From SD8 sp035528475 (GTDB lineage: Archaea; Halobacteriota; Methanomicrobia; Methanomicrobiales; Methanospirillaceae), in the NCBI GenBank assembly GCA_035528475.1, contig DATKYO010000115.1, positions 1 through 64,000 of the forward strand: DNA of 64,000 nt, written 5' to 3'. A program made the position numbers and the translations under genes. This document shows positions 32,759 through 43,100 of the stretch, piece after piece; positions within the stretch are counted from its first letter, which is position 1, and each line of letters starts with the position of its first letter. Below the pieces are notes generated by a model. That model was not told the DNA's origin and ran no database searches. It saw only the letters and a list, made by a program, of their open reading frames with translations.

Positions 32759-35700
32759 ATGACAGGGGAGAAATCGAGAGAGAAACGTGCAATATGTGGT
32801 ATCTGTTCGGCTGGATGCGGCGTAATTGTAACTTATGATGAGGCAGGAAAAATTGCCGGTGTGCGGGCCGATGAAGATTCAGAACTGGGTGTCATCTGTA
32901 AACTCGGTGAGCATTCTGCCGAGATTGTGTACTCCCGGGATCGAATCCTCCATCCACTCAAACGTGTGGGCAAAAAGGGCACCTATCAATTTGAGCGGAT
33001 TAGCTGGGATGAGGCATATGAGATAATTGTCGATAAAATAAATGCAATTCGAGAAGAATCCGGCCCCGAAGCCCTTGCAATTTATACCGGATCCGGCAGC
33101 TTCGAGCTATCCTTTTGTGATGTGTATCAACCAAAGGACGTGGCAGTTTCTTCGGCATCAAGTATTCTCTTTCCTCTCGGTTCACCCAACACGATGGGCG
33201 TGGGAGCGCTCTGCTATGTGTCATTTGCCATGATCGCCCCCCATGTTACCATGGGAAGAATGCATATCAATACTTACTCGGATTACGAAAATGCCGACCT
33301 CATAGTTGTCTGGGGGACAAATCCTGCCACCGACTTTCCCCCCCTCACGCTGAAAAAGATCACAGATGCCAGGGCACGTGGAGCCAGTGTGATCGTCATT
33401 GACCCCCGCAGGACAAAGACCGTTGATCTTTGCGATGCTGAATGGGTTCCTATCCGGCCCGGAACGGACGGGGCACTCGCACTTGGTATGTGTAACGTGC
33501 TTATCGAGGAAGAGCTCTATGATGAAGAATTTGTTCTTCACTGGACCCACGGATTTCCTGAATTTTCAACCTATGTCCAGCATTACCGTCCTGAAGTGGT
33601 CGAACGGATTTGCGGGGTTCCCGCAGAAACCGTTCGGTCTGTTGCACGGAGAATTGCCAAGGCTAATGGAGCTACATGGGCGATGTACACCGGCCTTGAA
33701 TACAGCAACAGTGGCGTGCAGGCAATCCGTGCCGCTATTACCCTCTGGGCTCTTGCCGGCCAGCTGGATGTTCCCGGCGGCCGGTGCTTTTCCATGAAAG
33801 AAAACCACTTCCCTATTAACCGGACAGGGTATCTCCCAAATCCCGATCTTAAAAAAGCAATTGGAACCGACCGCTTCCCTCTTTATACTGCCTACAGAAA
33901 AGAGTCGCATGCAATTTCGCTGCCTGAATCTGTCCTGGAGGGTAAACCCTACAGGATCAGGGGACTTATTCTTCAGGCCGGCTCACTCCTGATTTCATGG
34001 CCGGAAACATCCATATGGAAAAAAACACTCGAGAATCTGGATTTTCTTGTATGCATTGACCGTCAACTGAACGCTGATGCTGCATATGCAGATATCGTAC
34101 TTCCAGCCACCACACATTATGAAAAATATTCATATATGACCTATGGGCCCGTCTTTCGAATCAGGGACCGGGTCATACCGCCCCTAGGTGAAGCAAAAGA
34201 TGATATGCTCATTATGGGGGAACTCGCCAGGCGCCTCGGATATGGCCATCTCTTCCCACAGACCGAAGAGCAGGTACTGAAGCATGTGCTCACCGGTTCG
34301 GGATTTTGCCTTGAAGATGTAGTTGCCGAAGGGGGCAGGGTGATCTCGCCTGTAAAAATGATGGAATATAAGAAGTGGGAGAAAGGGCTTCTTCGCCCGG
34401 ATGGCAAAACCGGTTTCGATACGCCAACAGGCAAATTTGAGATCTGGTCAACCATCCTGGAAGAGTTTGGCTATGATCCGCTTCCCGTATACATGGAACC
34501 TTCCGAAAGCCCGATCTCACAACCGGAACTCGCTAAAAAATTTCCCCTTATCTTTAATTCAGGGGCAAGGGTCACCACTGACTTCCATTCCCAGCATCAT
34601 GGAATTTTAGGATTACTAAAGGAACGTCCCGAGCCGACGGTCACCATCAACACAGAAGATGCTGCTGCAAGGGGGATACGTCACGGGGACCGTGTTGTTG
34701 TCAGGACTGCCCGTGGGGAGGTGCCTCTCCGGGCAATAGTGACAGATGATATCGTCGCAGGAGTTATCGAGGCCAATATGGGAGGAGGATGCCACGTCGG
34801 ACCCCGGGCATGGCGGGAGGGGAATGTGAACCATTGTACCGATTTATCTAATTTTGATCCCATCTCAGGGTTTCCGGTCTATAAGGCTCTCCTCTGCGAT
34901 GTCATAAAAGATGCAGAATCAGGAGATTCTATCTCCATCGGAACCGGAGAACTGGAAAATGCCCCCAAAAGCCGTGAGAAAGGCCAGGTTGAGGTACCTC
35001 CCCGGATTTACTTTGACCATAATGCAACCACACCTATTCACCCGAAGGTTCAGGAAGCGATGTCCCCCTATCTCTCCAGGCGGTTCGGTAATCCTTCAAG
35101 TCTTTATCTTGAGGGAAAAGAAGCAAAAAGCGCCATCGATACGGCCCGGCTTTCACTGGCACAACTGTTGAACTGCACGGCACGAAGAATCAAATTCACG
35201 GGTTGCTGCACAGAGGCGAATAATACTATAATTAAAGGGCTGGCATTCGCACACTGGGAGGATGGGGAAAAACACATCATTACGTCTGCTGTCGAACATT
35301 CGGCAGTGCTGGAGCCCTGCAGGTGGCTTGAGAAGTACGGGTATCGTGTCACTTTCCTTCCTGTGGATGAGACAGGGATGGTGCACCCCGGGGATCTTTT
35401 GGCAGCAATTAGTTACGACACGCTGCTTGTCTCCGTCATGATGGCAAATAATGAGACCGGGACAATCATGCCCATCAGGGAGCTTTGTGATATTGCTCAC
35501 CGTTATGGAGCGCTTTTTCACACCGATGCAACACAGGCAATCGGAAAGATACCCCTTGATGTGCAGGACCTAAATGTGGATTTCCTTTCTCTTTCAGGCC
35601 ACAAGATCAATGGCCCCAAGGGCGTTGGAGCGTTTTATGCAAAAAAGGGCATTCACTTCGATCCTCTTCTTCACGGCGGTGAACAGGAAGGACATATGCG

Positions 35701-36160
35701 TGCAGGTACGGAGAACGTCCCTGGAATCGTCGGGCTTGGCAAGGCCGCGGAACTGGCCCGGCAAAATGCGATGCATGCTGAGAGTAGCATTATACTCCGT
35801 GATCGCCTTGAACAAGGTATAAAAGATATTGTTCCGGGTGCCCGGTTAAACGGCCATCCAAGTATGAGGTTGCCCAATACCCTGAACATGTTTCTGCCCG
35901 GATACAGGGGCGAGTCTCTTGTACTGGCGCTTGATCAGAAGGGTATCGATATATCTGCGGGTTCCGCCTGCCATTCGGGATCTTCCCAGCCTTCACACGT
36001 CTTGCGAGCCATGAACCTCCCTGATGAGGAAGTACACTGTTCTATCCGCATCTCCCTCGGCATCAATACTACTGAAGATGAGGTAGATCGATTTCTACAC
36101 GAGTTCAGAGAGATAATCACCAATCAAAAACCCGTGGTTCAGTTTGTTGTCTGCAGGTAA
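32759..36160 (+). CDS. Molybdopterin oxidoreductase-cysteine desulfurase fusion, candidate metallopterin-dependent ergothioneine synthase
   Basis: A single uninterrupted frame of 1133 residues. Residues 1-740 are a DMSO-reductase-type molybdenum/tungsten enzyme: 4Fe-4S site CGICSAGC plus Cys47, bis-MGD-binding motifs VVWGTNPATDFPP, IVIDPRRTKT and MYTGLEYSNSGVQA, and a candidate metal ligand cysteine in GVGALCYVSF. Residues about 748-1125 are a complete NifS/IscS desulfurase: YFDHNATTPIHPKV, SAVEHSAVLEPC, PLP lysine in LSGHKINGPKG (near 949) and the persulfide cysteine in SAGSACHSGSSQPSHVLRAM (near 1071). Fusion implies direct sulfur delivery to the metal site or substrate. The next gene is EgtD-like. 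As I recall, a metallopterin-dependent ergothioneine synthase was reported from Caldithrix abyssi, and this gene pair fits it. The start is set by GAGGA. Confidence 0.85.
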   Translation: MTGEKSREKRAICGICSAGCGVIVTYDEAGKIAGVRADEDSELGVICKLGEHSAEIVYSRDRILHPLKRVGKKGTYQFERISWDEAYEIIVDKINAIREESGPEALAIYTGSGSFELSFCDVYQPKDVAVSSASSILFPLGSPNTMGVGALCYVSFAMIAPHVTMGRMHINTYSDYENADLIVVWGTNPATDFPPLTLKKITDARARGASVIVIDPRRTKTVDLCDAEWVPIRPGTDGALALGMCNVLIEEELYDEEFVLHWTHGFPEFSTYVQHYRPEVVERICGVPAETVRSVARRIAKANGATWAMYTGLEYSNSGVQAIRAAITLWALAGQLDVPGGRCFSMKENHFPINRTGYLPNPDLKKAIGTDRFPLYTAYRKESHAISLPESVLEGKPYRIRGLILQAGSLLISWPETSIWKKTLENLDFLVCIDRQLNADAAYADIVLPATTHYEKYSYMTYGPVFRIRDRVIPPLGEAKDDMLIMGELARRLGYGHLFPQTEEQVLKHVLTGSGFCLEDVVAEGGRVISPVKMMEYKKWEKGLLRPDGKTGFDTPTGKFEIWSTILEEFGYDPLPVYMEPSESPISQPELAKKFPLIFNSGARVTTDFHSQHHGILGLLKERPEPTVTINTEDAAARGIRHGDRVVVRTARGEVPLRAIVTDDIVAGVIEANMGGGCHVGPRAWREGNVNHCTDLSNFDPISGFPVYKALLCDVIKDAESGDSISIGTGELENAPKSREKGQVEVPPRIYFDHNATTPIHPKVQEAMSPYLSRRFGNPSSLYLEGKEAKSAIDTARLSLAQLLNCTARRIKFTGCCTEANNTIIKGLAFAHWEDGEKHIITSAVEHSAVLEPCRWLEKYGYRVTFLPVDETGMVHPGDLLAAISYDTLLVSVMMANNETGTIMPIRELCDIAHRYGALFHTDATQAIGKIPLDVQDLNVDFLSLSGHKINGPKGVGAFYAKKGIHFDPLLHGGEQEGHMRAGTENVPGIVGLGKAAELARQNAMHAESSIILRDRLEQGIKDIVPGARLNGHPSMRLPNTLNMFLPGYRGESLVLALDQKGIDISAGSACHSGSSQPSHVLRAMNLPDEEVHCSIRISLGINTTEDEVDRFLHEFREIITNQKPVVQFVVCR

Positions 36161-36175
36161 TTATTCAGGATTCAT

Positions 36176-37171
36176 ATGAAAGGGGAAAAAACTCTTATAA
36201 ATCCGCGGTTCTCCATTTGCAACTGTCTTGACAGTTCATTTGAACAGAATATCGCAAAGGACGTTTTTTTGGGCCTGACATCTCCCAGAAAATATATCCC
36301 CAGCAAATATTTCTATGACGCTCCCGGTTCCCGCTTGTTTGATGAGATCTGCGCTCTCCCCGAATATTACCTCACCCGGACAGAGATCTCCATTCTTGAA
36401 GAGGTGGGCGGCCGCATCCTGGACTCTTATCCATGCATTGACCTTGTTGAAATGGGCTCGGGATCGTGTCGCAAGATTTCCTGCCTTATTGAATCCTCAC
36501 ACCGGCATCAGGGTTCGGGTATCAGGTACATCCCGGTTGATGTCTCTGAATCTGCCCTCCTTGCAGCAGGGGAAGAGATTACCTCGTTTTTTAAGGAGAT
36601 TCGGGTCCTGGGGTTCGTCGCAGATTTTACCCGGCATCTCCGCCACCTCCCTGATACGAGACAAAAAATAATTATCCTGTTGGGAAGCACTATTGGAAAT
36701 TTCCCGGTCCCGGAAATGCGGCGATTGTTTGATATGATCGCATTTTCAATGCATTCTGATGATCGGTTCCTGCTTGGCCTGGATATGGTAAAAGATTCGG
36801 CGATCATCGAGGCGGCGTACAATGATCCGCAGGGCGTGACCGCTTCATTCAATAAAAACATCCTTCATGTAGTAAATCGGGAACTTTCTGGCGATTTCCA
36901 ACCCGAGGCGTTTGATCATCTGGCATTTTTTAATCCGGATCTCGAACAGATTGAGATGCATCTTGTGGCACGTCATTCCATGACTGTTACCCTCGGGACG
37001 ATCCCGCTCACGGTCAAACTCGAGAAAGGCGAGTCGATTTGTACCGAGATATCCCGAAAATTCAGGCGTGATACTATTGAAGACATGACTGCAAAGGCAG
37101 GCCTTGCTGTTCATTCATGGTTTACCGATTCACGGGGCTGGTTCTCCCTGGTTGAGCTGGTCAAGGATTGA
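36176..37171 (+). CDS. egtD: EgtD-type L-histidine N-alpha-methyltransferase
   Basis: A 331-residue SAM methyltransferase of the EgtD family, which converts histidine to trimethylhistidine (hercynine). Family motifs in order: PSKYFYDAPGSRLFDEIC, LPEYYLTRTEISIL, the SAM loop EMGSGSCRK, ILLGSTIGNFP, FNKNILHVVNRELSGDF, IEMHLVARH, and GESICTEISRKF. In characterised EgtD a Glu and a Ser two residues later bind histidine; both are kept here in TEIS. It starts 15 nt after the fused synthase gene with CAGGA upstream, so the two form an operon for hercynine formation and then sulfur insertion without oxygen. Confidence 0.9.
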   Translation: MKGEKTLINPRFSICNCLDSSFEQNIAKDVFLGLTSPRKYIPSKYFYDAPGSRLFDEICALPEYYLTRTEISILEEVGGRILDSYPCIDLVEMGSGSCRKISCLIESSHRHQGSGIRYIPVDVSESALLAAGEEITSFFKEIRVLGFVADFTRHLRHLPDTRQKIIILLGSTIGNFPVPEMRRLFDMIAFSMHSDDRFLLGLDMVKDSAIIEAAYNDPQGVTASFNKNILHVVNRELSGDFQPEAFDHLAFFNPDLEQIEMHLVARHSMTVTLGTIPLTVKLEKGESICTEISRKFRRDTIEDMTAKAGLAVHSWFTDSRGWFSLVELVKD

Positions 37172-37295
37172 TTATTCATAATCTTCAGGGGCTTTGTGGC
37201 CGGAATGAACGGGGAGAGGTCTTTTGGGTCCAGGAATTTATTTTCTGTGTTTCGAATTGTTCAAGAAAAATAAATGAATCTGATTAATCTCTTGT

Positions 37296-37583
37296 TTATA
37301 AACCACGAAGCTGTTTTTCTGATCCCCGTGAGCAATAAAAGGCATGTGACAGGCCCATCATTTCCGTTACCGGGCATGTGGGGCAGATGCATCCCGTTTC
37401 GGTGACTGCGCATGCCGATTTCCCTGTCGAACAATAGAGAAGTTCGCCTTTTTCTTTCATGCAACTGTCATACGTGGGGCATTGGGGACAGGTACACTTT
37501 GAACGGATCGTCTCTTTCATCTTCTTCTGATCTTCCGGGCTCATCATGCTCATTTTTTTCATTGTCTCTTCGAATTTATCCAT
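37296..37583 (-). CDS. DUF2769 cysteine-rich protein
   Basis: A 95-residue protein with the DUF2769 cysteine pattern: CTCPQCPTYDSC, ELLYCSTGKSAC, GCICPTCPV and FYCSRGSE, eleven cysteines in all after a helical N-terminus (MDKFEETMKKMSMMSPEDQ). This suggests a metal or Fe-S site. The family is common in methanogens and of unknown function. The start at 37583 has GAGG 7 nt upstream. It is convergent to the ergothioneine operon. Confidence 0.88.
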   Translation of the reverse strand: MDKFEETMKKMSMMSPEDQKKMKETIRSKCTCPQCPTYDSCMKEKGELLYCSTGKSACAVTETGCICPTCPVTEMMGLSHAFYCSRGSEKQLRGL

Positions 37584-37753
37584 ACACATTCCTCTTTATC
37601 CAAATTATTGAAGAAAGGCGAACAGTATAAATATACTGCTCCCCTTGGATCCGAGTTGACCACGAACAAATGATAGATATTTATTATGGAAATTTTTTTC
37701 ATTTTCACAGGAAAAGATCGATTTAAGAGAGAATATATGTCAAAATTCTTTTT

Positions 37754-39718
37754 TTATTCAAATCGTTTCGGATCCGTATCGACATCCAAAACAACCGGCT
37801 TTTGAAGTGCCATGGCCTTTACTATGGCTTTTTTCAGCTCATCCGGGCGGGATATCCTGATCCCAATTCCACCACATGCATCGGCATAGGCAGCAAAATC
37901 AGGATTGAGAAGATCGGTCCCGAAATTCGGATAATGCTCAGTCAGTTGTTCTACCTGGATCATTCCCAGCTGACGGTTGTTCAGGATGACCACTACCATG
38001 GGAAGATCATATTTCACTGCCGTAACAAAATCCGACATGGCCTGTGAAAACCCGCCGTCTCCGGTGATACAGAAAACCTGTCTTTCGGGATAGGCAATTT
38101 TGGCAGCGATTGCTGCCGGTAACCCGAAACCCATTGTTGCCAGGTAGCCGGACATGGTAAAACGCTGCCGTTTCATCCTGAAATTACGGCCGAACCACCA
38201 CTGGTTTTCTCCCACATCGACAGTTATCACCGCATCCCCGGGAATCGTTTCGGAGAGAACTTTCATGATAAATGGCGGCCTTATGGGAACTTTCTCCGCA
38301 TCCGCTTCCCTGTTAAGTTGTTCTTCCCATTCCCTCTTCATCTGTGCAAGTTTTGGCAATACCTCCCCGGCAGACTTCTTCGCGGCCATTGCAGTGAATC
38401 TCGGTATTGTAAGGGCACAATTTCCCCAGAGAGGAATGGTTTTCGGGCCTTTTCCCAGCCTTAAAGGATTTATGTCAACCTGCACTATGGCCTTGTCAGT
38501 GGGGATGTTGGTGAACTTGGAAAAGCCTACTCCAAGAGTTACCAGGAGGTCTGCTTCCTGTACCAGTTTTCTGGCCTGAGGAGAACCCACCGAACCGAGC
38601 ACTCCCACCACCCATTCATTGTCTTCCGGGATTACCCCCTTGGCACGGTAGGTGGTAAGAACCGGGGCGGCAATCTTTTCCGCCAGGGCGACCACCGCAT
38701 CACCATTCTCATATGCTCCCCACCCGACGATGATTACCGGCTTTCCGGCCTTATCGATGGCTTCGACAGCCTTCTCAATCTCGCTTTCACGGGGAACGAT
38801 ATGGGGACTCGTGATGCTGATCTCACGCCTGCAATAGTGCGGATCAAGAGTCTGCTTCTGGATATCGTTTGGAACCGAGAGCTGCGCCACTCCATGCCTC
38901 AATGTTGCATATTTCAACGCCCGGTTCACCAGGAGGACGGCCATGTTCCGCTCATAAATTGTATTGTTATAGACTGTGACTGGCCGGAAGAAGGCGTCCT
39001 GGTCAATCTCCTGTATTCCATATGGGCCTGTATACTGTGTCGCCACCTGGCCGTTTAATGAAAAGACGGAGGCCCCATCCTCCTTGGCATCATACAACCC
39101 TGTAGTGAGGTTGGTGGCGCCCGGTCCGGCGATGGTGAGGCATGCAGCAATCCGGCCGGTAAGCTTATTGTAGGCGGACGCGGCCATCGCGGCATTTTCC
39201 TCATGTCTGACAACGATGTATCGCATTTTCGGATTTTTGCGGACAGCGTCCACCAATCCGAGAGATGAGGTGCCGGGAAGGCCGAATATCACCTCAATAC
39301 CCCATGCCTCCATCTCGGAGATGATAATATCTGATACTGTCGTCTCTGCTGCCTGATGTGCCATCTCTTCTTTCCGTACCATTTGAAATGCACTTTTGGA
39401 AGCTCCACACACCGGGCATTTCCAGTCGTCCGGAAGATCCTTAAAGGCCGTACCTGGCAGGGTATTGGTTGCAGGCTCTCCATTATCCTCATTATATTCA
39501 TATCCACAGACGCTGCATCTCCAGATCATGGAGAGAGCCGGACCTGCCGGAACTTCATCACCTGTCCGGGAAAAAGCACTTTTGGAAGCTCCGCAGACCG
39601 GACACCTCCATTCCTCCGGAAGTTGGGAAAAAGCAGTGCCGGGGGGAGTCCCTGTTGCCGGCTCACCCGCGTCCTCATCATAGACATACCCGCATATGGA
39701 ACACTTCCACCTGGTCAT
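37754..39718 (-). CDS. Double rubredoxin fused to a pyruvate oxidase-like ThDP enzyme
   Basis: A 654-residue fusion. Residues 1-50 and 63-112 are two rubredoxins (iron ligands Cys6, 9, 39, 42 and Cys68, 71, 101, 104). From 124 to the end is a thiamine-diphosphate enzyme of the pyruvate oxidase/acetolactate synthase family: GLPGTSSLGLVDAV, catalytic glutamate in RHEENAAMAASA (Glu173), GPGATNLTTGLYDA, and the ThDP motif GDGGFSQAMSDFVTAV ending LNN. The C-terminal lipid-binding tail of E. coli PoxB is absent (end DVDTDPKRFE). Probably it oxidises pyruvate or another 2-oxo acid and passes electrons via flavin to its own rubredoxins. The substrate and flavin are inferred. Confidence 0.88.
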   Translation of the reverse strand: MTRWKCSICGYVYDEDAGEPATGTPPGTAFSQLPEEWRCPVCGASKSAFSRTGDEVPAGPALSMIWRCSVCGYEYNEDNGEPATNTLPGTAFKDLPDDWKCPVCGASKSAFQMVRKEEMAHQAAETTVSDIIISEMEAWGIEVIFGLPGTSSLGLVDAVRKNPKMRYIVVRHEENAAMAASAYNKLTGRIAACLTIAGPGATNLTTGLYDAKEDGASVFSLNGQVATQYTGPYGIQEIDQDAFFRPVTVYNNTIYERNMAVLLVNRALKYATLRHGVAQLSVPNDIQKQTLDPHYCRREISITSPHIVPRESEIEKAVEAIDKAGKPVIIVGWGAYENGDAVVALAEKIAAPVLTTYRAKGVIPEDNEWVVGVLGSVGSPQARKLVQEADLLVTLGVGFSKFTNIPTDKAIVQVDINPLRLGKGPKTIPLWGNCALTIPRFTAMAAKKSAGEVLPKLAQMKREWEEQLNREADAEKVPIRPPFIMKVLSETIPGDAVITVDVGENQWWFGRNFRMKRQRFTMSGYLATMGFGLPAAIAAKIAYPERQVFCITGDGGFSQAMSDFVTAVKYDLPMVVVILNNRQLGMIQVEQLTEHYPNFGTDLLNPDFAAYADACGGIGIRISRPDELKKAIVKAMALQKPVVLDVDTDPKRFE

Positions 39719-40145
39719 TCTTATCTCTCCTCAGTAACACAAGAGAGAGATTCAGGCACTATTAGTATTAACGACTATTCACTTGAGATGACAATCCCAT
39801 AACCATGTATTTGGAATCGTATAACGAATAGGAAATAGTGAAATTGTTGGGAGAAAAACCGGAAAACCAGTTTTATCTGGAAAAAATACATTTTACCAGC
39901 AGATGTGCAACCCTGGATTCATCACATTCATGTTCTTTTATAATGAAACGAAAATTTTTAGTATATATCGCACTTATGCACCATTACCAGTGACAAACTC
40001 AACCAGGTGAAATGTGGATTCTGTCATTGTATTAGTCAGGCGTTATCTACTTTGTGGTATCCGTAATTTCTTGAAAACAGGTTCAGTTCAGATTGTAGAG
40101 CTATCTTCCAGTCACTCAAGTGGATGTATGCCTGGGGAGATAAGA
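39719..40145 (+). promoter_or_regulatory. Spacer with promoter of the toxin-like surface protein
   Basis: No separate gene is seen. A TATA-like TTTTTAGTATATATCG lies at 39955-39970. If used, transcripts would carry a leader of roughly 150 nt before the ATG at 40146. An open in-frame extension begins with GTG at 40014, but it encodes no signal peptide at its start. Confidence 0.4.
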
Positions 40146-43100
40146 ATGAAATCTTACGATATCTGTTTGCTATTATTCATATTAGTCGCAGGAATGCTCA
40201 CTCTGCCGGCCTGTGCACAATCACCTCAATATCCGACCACTGATACCGATCAGGACGGTATACCAGACTATCTTGAGGTGAATGGCTATTATTACGATAC
40301 CTTTAACGGGACTTTCGCCCTGAAACCGGCTGACGATCCCGACCCCTATTTTATCAAATACCACTATTCCGACTGGCAGCAGCAATCCAGTGACCAGGAT
40401 CCCTATGACGATAATATGGAGACTACAGGAGCCAATATGGACCCTCTCGCCCATGTTGACGGCGGGGATGATCCCATTGTGGCGGCCTATCCGAAAATGT
40501 CAATATTCCTGGATGAATCAGAGATATCTCCACAGCGTGACATCGTCATTTCAGGAACAAAAAAGAAAACAAGTGAAGACAGTTGGAGGAATACATTCGA
40601 GTCCAAATTCACCCAGAGTGAGGGATATGGAATTGTGGCTGGGTTTGGCACAGGAGGATTGTTTGGGAAATTTACTGTCCATCAGGATCTTAATTATCAG
40701 ACATCCAGCACGTCGGTGGACAGCACCAGCGGTGTAAACAGTCAGGAATGGAGTCAGGCCTATTCTGAAGACCCCGACAAAATTGCAACAATCATATTCT
40801 ATGTCCATCTGGAAAACCAAGGCAATGGAGCGGCGAAAGGAGTATATACTGACTTTAATATCAACCTGGGCTCAAGTCACCTTGCAAGGGTCAACATATC
40901 CAGTTCAGCGAATGACATCATTAAGCCGGGAGGAAGATTCCCGTCATCTACAACTATTGTTATCGAAAAAGACGTGTATAATCAGAATATCTATCTTTCT
41001 CTCGATAGTATCCGAAGCATTGAGACGGGTGTCCCGCTAACCATCGTGCCTATTTCCGATACATTTGACTGCGATGTGACCCGTTACGATGCGCAAACTC
41101 AGCAGTATGTAGATATCGGCCCATGGGATGATTATTACAGTAGAATCGAAAAAGTCTGTCCACTTTTACAGGTATACACTGCCTCAGATTCGCATGAGTG
41201 CAGGGTATTCACCCCCGCATCTGATCAAAACGACCAGTACACTATGCACACCCTCACACTTGGTGAAGCGATCCTGCGGACCTGTGGTAAGCTCCAGGAT
41301 AATGACATTTTCATCGATGGGGAGAAAGTGGATGAGAACTGGCGGTTCTATGTGACCAATATGACTGCAGTGAACGAGACCTTCGATGCCAACCTGACTG
41401 TATTTGATATCCCGCTGTACCGTGGTTCGGGCACGAACAATCCCGACCAGATCATCATAAAATCTCCGGATGCCGATATGCCAATACCGGTGGTAAAATG
41501 GGCAAACTTTAACCCGGACACCATGCTCCTGCAGGCAATCGCAGCTCCCGGCTCCTACCAGATTGCCTCGATGCAGGCAGAAGTAACGCTTCCTTCACAG
41601 AACCAGACGCTTCATGTCGATCTTACCCAGGCCGATCCGGACGAACCAACATTCTCAGCCAATCTCTCTTCATTTATGGATCCCCAGGATGCGTATGAAA
41701 TGTCCGGTAACGTGACTGCATCAGACGTGATGAATATCGGAAGCGATCCATTCCCGATAGCGATCAGTGCGGTGAATCCTGAAGACTATCTCGGTTATGT
41801 GCCATTTTCCGAACCAAAACACCTCATCTCCTATCCCTTTGACTGGAATCCACATCAGATTTATATCGATAATAACAATCCATTCCCCCCGGATGCAGGA
41901 GCCTACGTCCTTCTGGTCAAATCAGAACGATTCAGCAGCGACGTTCTCCAAGTCATTATTGAAGGATTAAAGGTTGATTTGGCCTGTTCGGATTGGACAA
42001 GCGCAGGAACATGGGGCACCTGTACATGCGCTGCAGGCGCCCATTATTCACCCACCCACAGCCATATGATCATCGTGCCGCGCCCGGCTGATGGGAGGAA
42101 TTATCTGGCAGTTCAGAATAATTTTGGGAGTGAGCACAGAAGCCAATTTGGCGGGAAAGATTACGATAATCCCCAGGTTTCAATAAGTGCCCTTGGGTAT
42201 TTCCGGAAATCAGGTCAGGGTGACAAATTTTCATGGGAGTACCGGCAACTTGACATCCTTCACCGGGACAAAAATGGCAATATTGCTTCCACGAATCTTG
42301 ATACAAAGATATCACCTGTTGTCGCGAAAAATATCTCGGCGTATGCCATCCTCATCGAAAGCGATCAATTCAGTTCCGACCAGAATACAATCATCGTGAA
42401 CGGGGTTCCAACCGAACTTGGAACATCTGATACTCATACCGCAGCCTTTCATTGTTGTGGTCATTATCCAATGGCAGAAAATTCCCCAATCCATGCTCAT
42501 CTGCTCTTTGTTCCAGCAGACACGGCAAATCCAAACATGCTACGTGTATCAGCCAGTCCTAACACCACATATGACTGGCATGACCAGAAAGGGACGAATG
42601 TAAAGACCTATCTTATCGGATATTTTTCACCCGATGGACCCTCCTATTACCGAAGCATGTATGCAAGCAGTACCTGGACAACATCAAACCAGGGAAAGGC
42701 CATGACCATGAACGTCAACACCTCGACCACCGATGGAGCTGCCTTATACCTGCTTCAGCTCACTGGGTCAGGTACATCTTCCGACCAGCTCCAGATCACC
42801 AATTCCGGGAAATCACCCGCGTTCTCCAATCTTTTCGGTCAATTAGGTATTTCGGCAACCTGGGGTGGATGTCCAAATAATAATATGTACATAAATTGTC
42901 CCGGTAAGAACGGTGAGAGCTGGGTATATATGCCGCATCATGGTCACGTGGGATTCGGATTTGCTGATATTACCGGTTCTGTTGAAGGATTATTCCCCAT
43001 CAGGCTGAATATTACCCGGAACCAGTGGCCGATGAAGGACCAGGATGGAACGTACCTGATTGAAGTACTAGGATATTTCACCGGTATTACCCCCGCCCCC

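Noticed and set aside
32759..36160. Formate dehydrogenase alpha subunit
   Set aside because: The molybdopterin half looks FdhA-like at first, but there is no F420-dependent beta subunit next door, the chain carries a complete desulfurase, and an egtD gene follows. The ergothioneine reading explains all of these.
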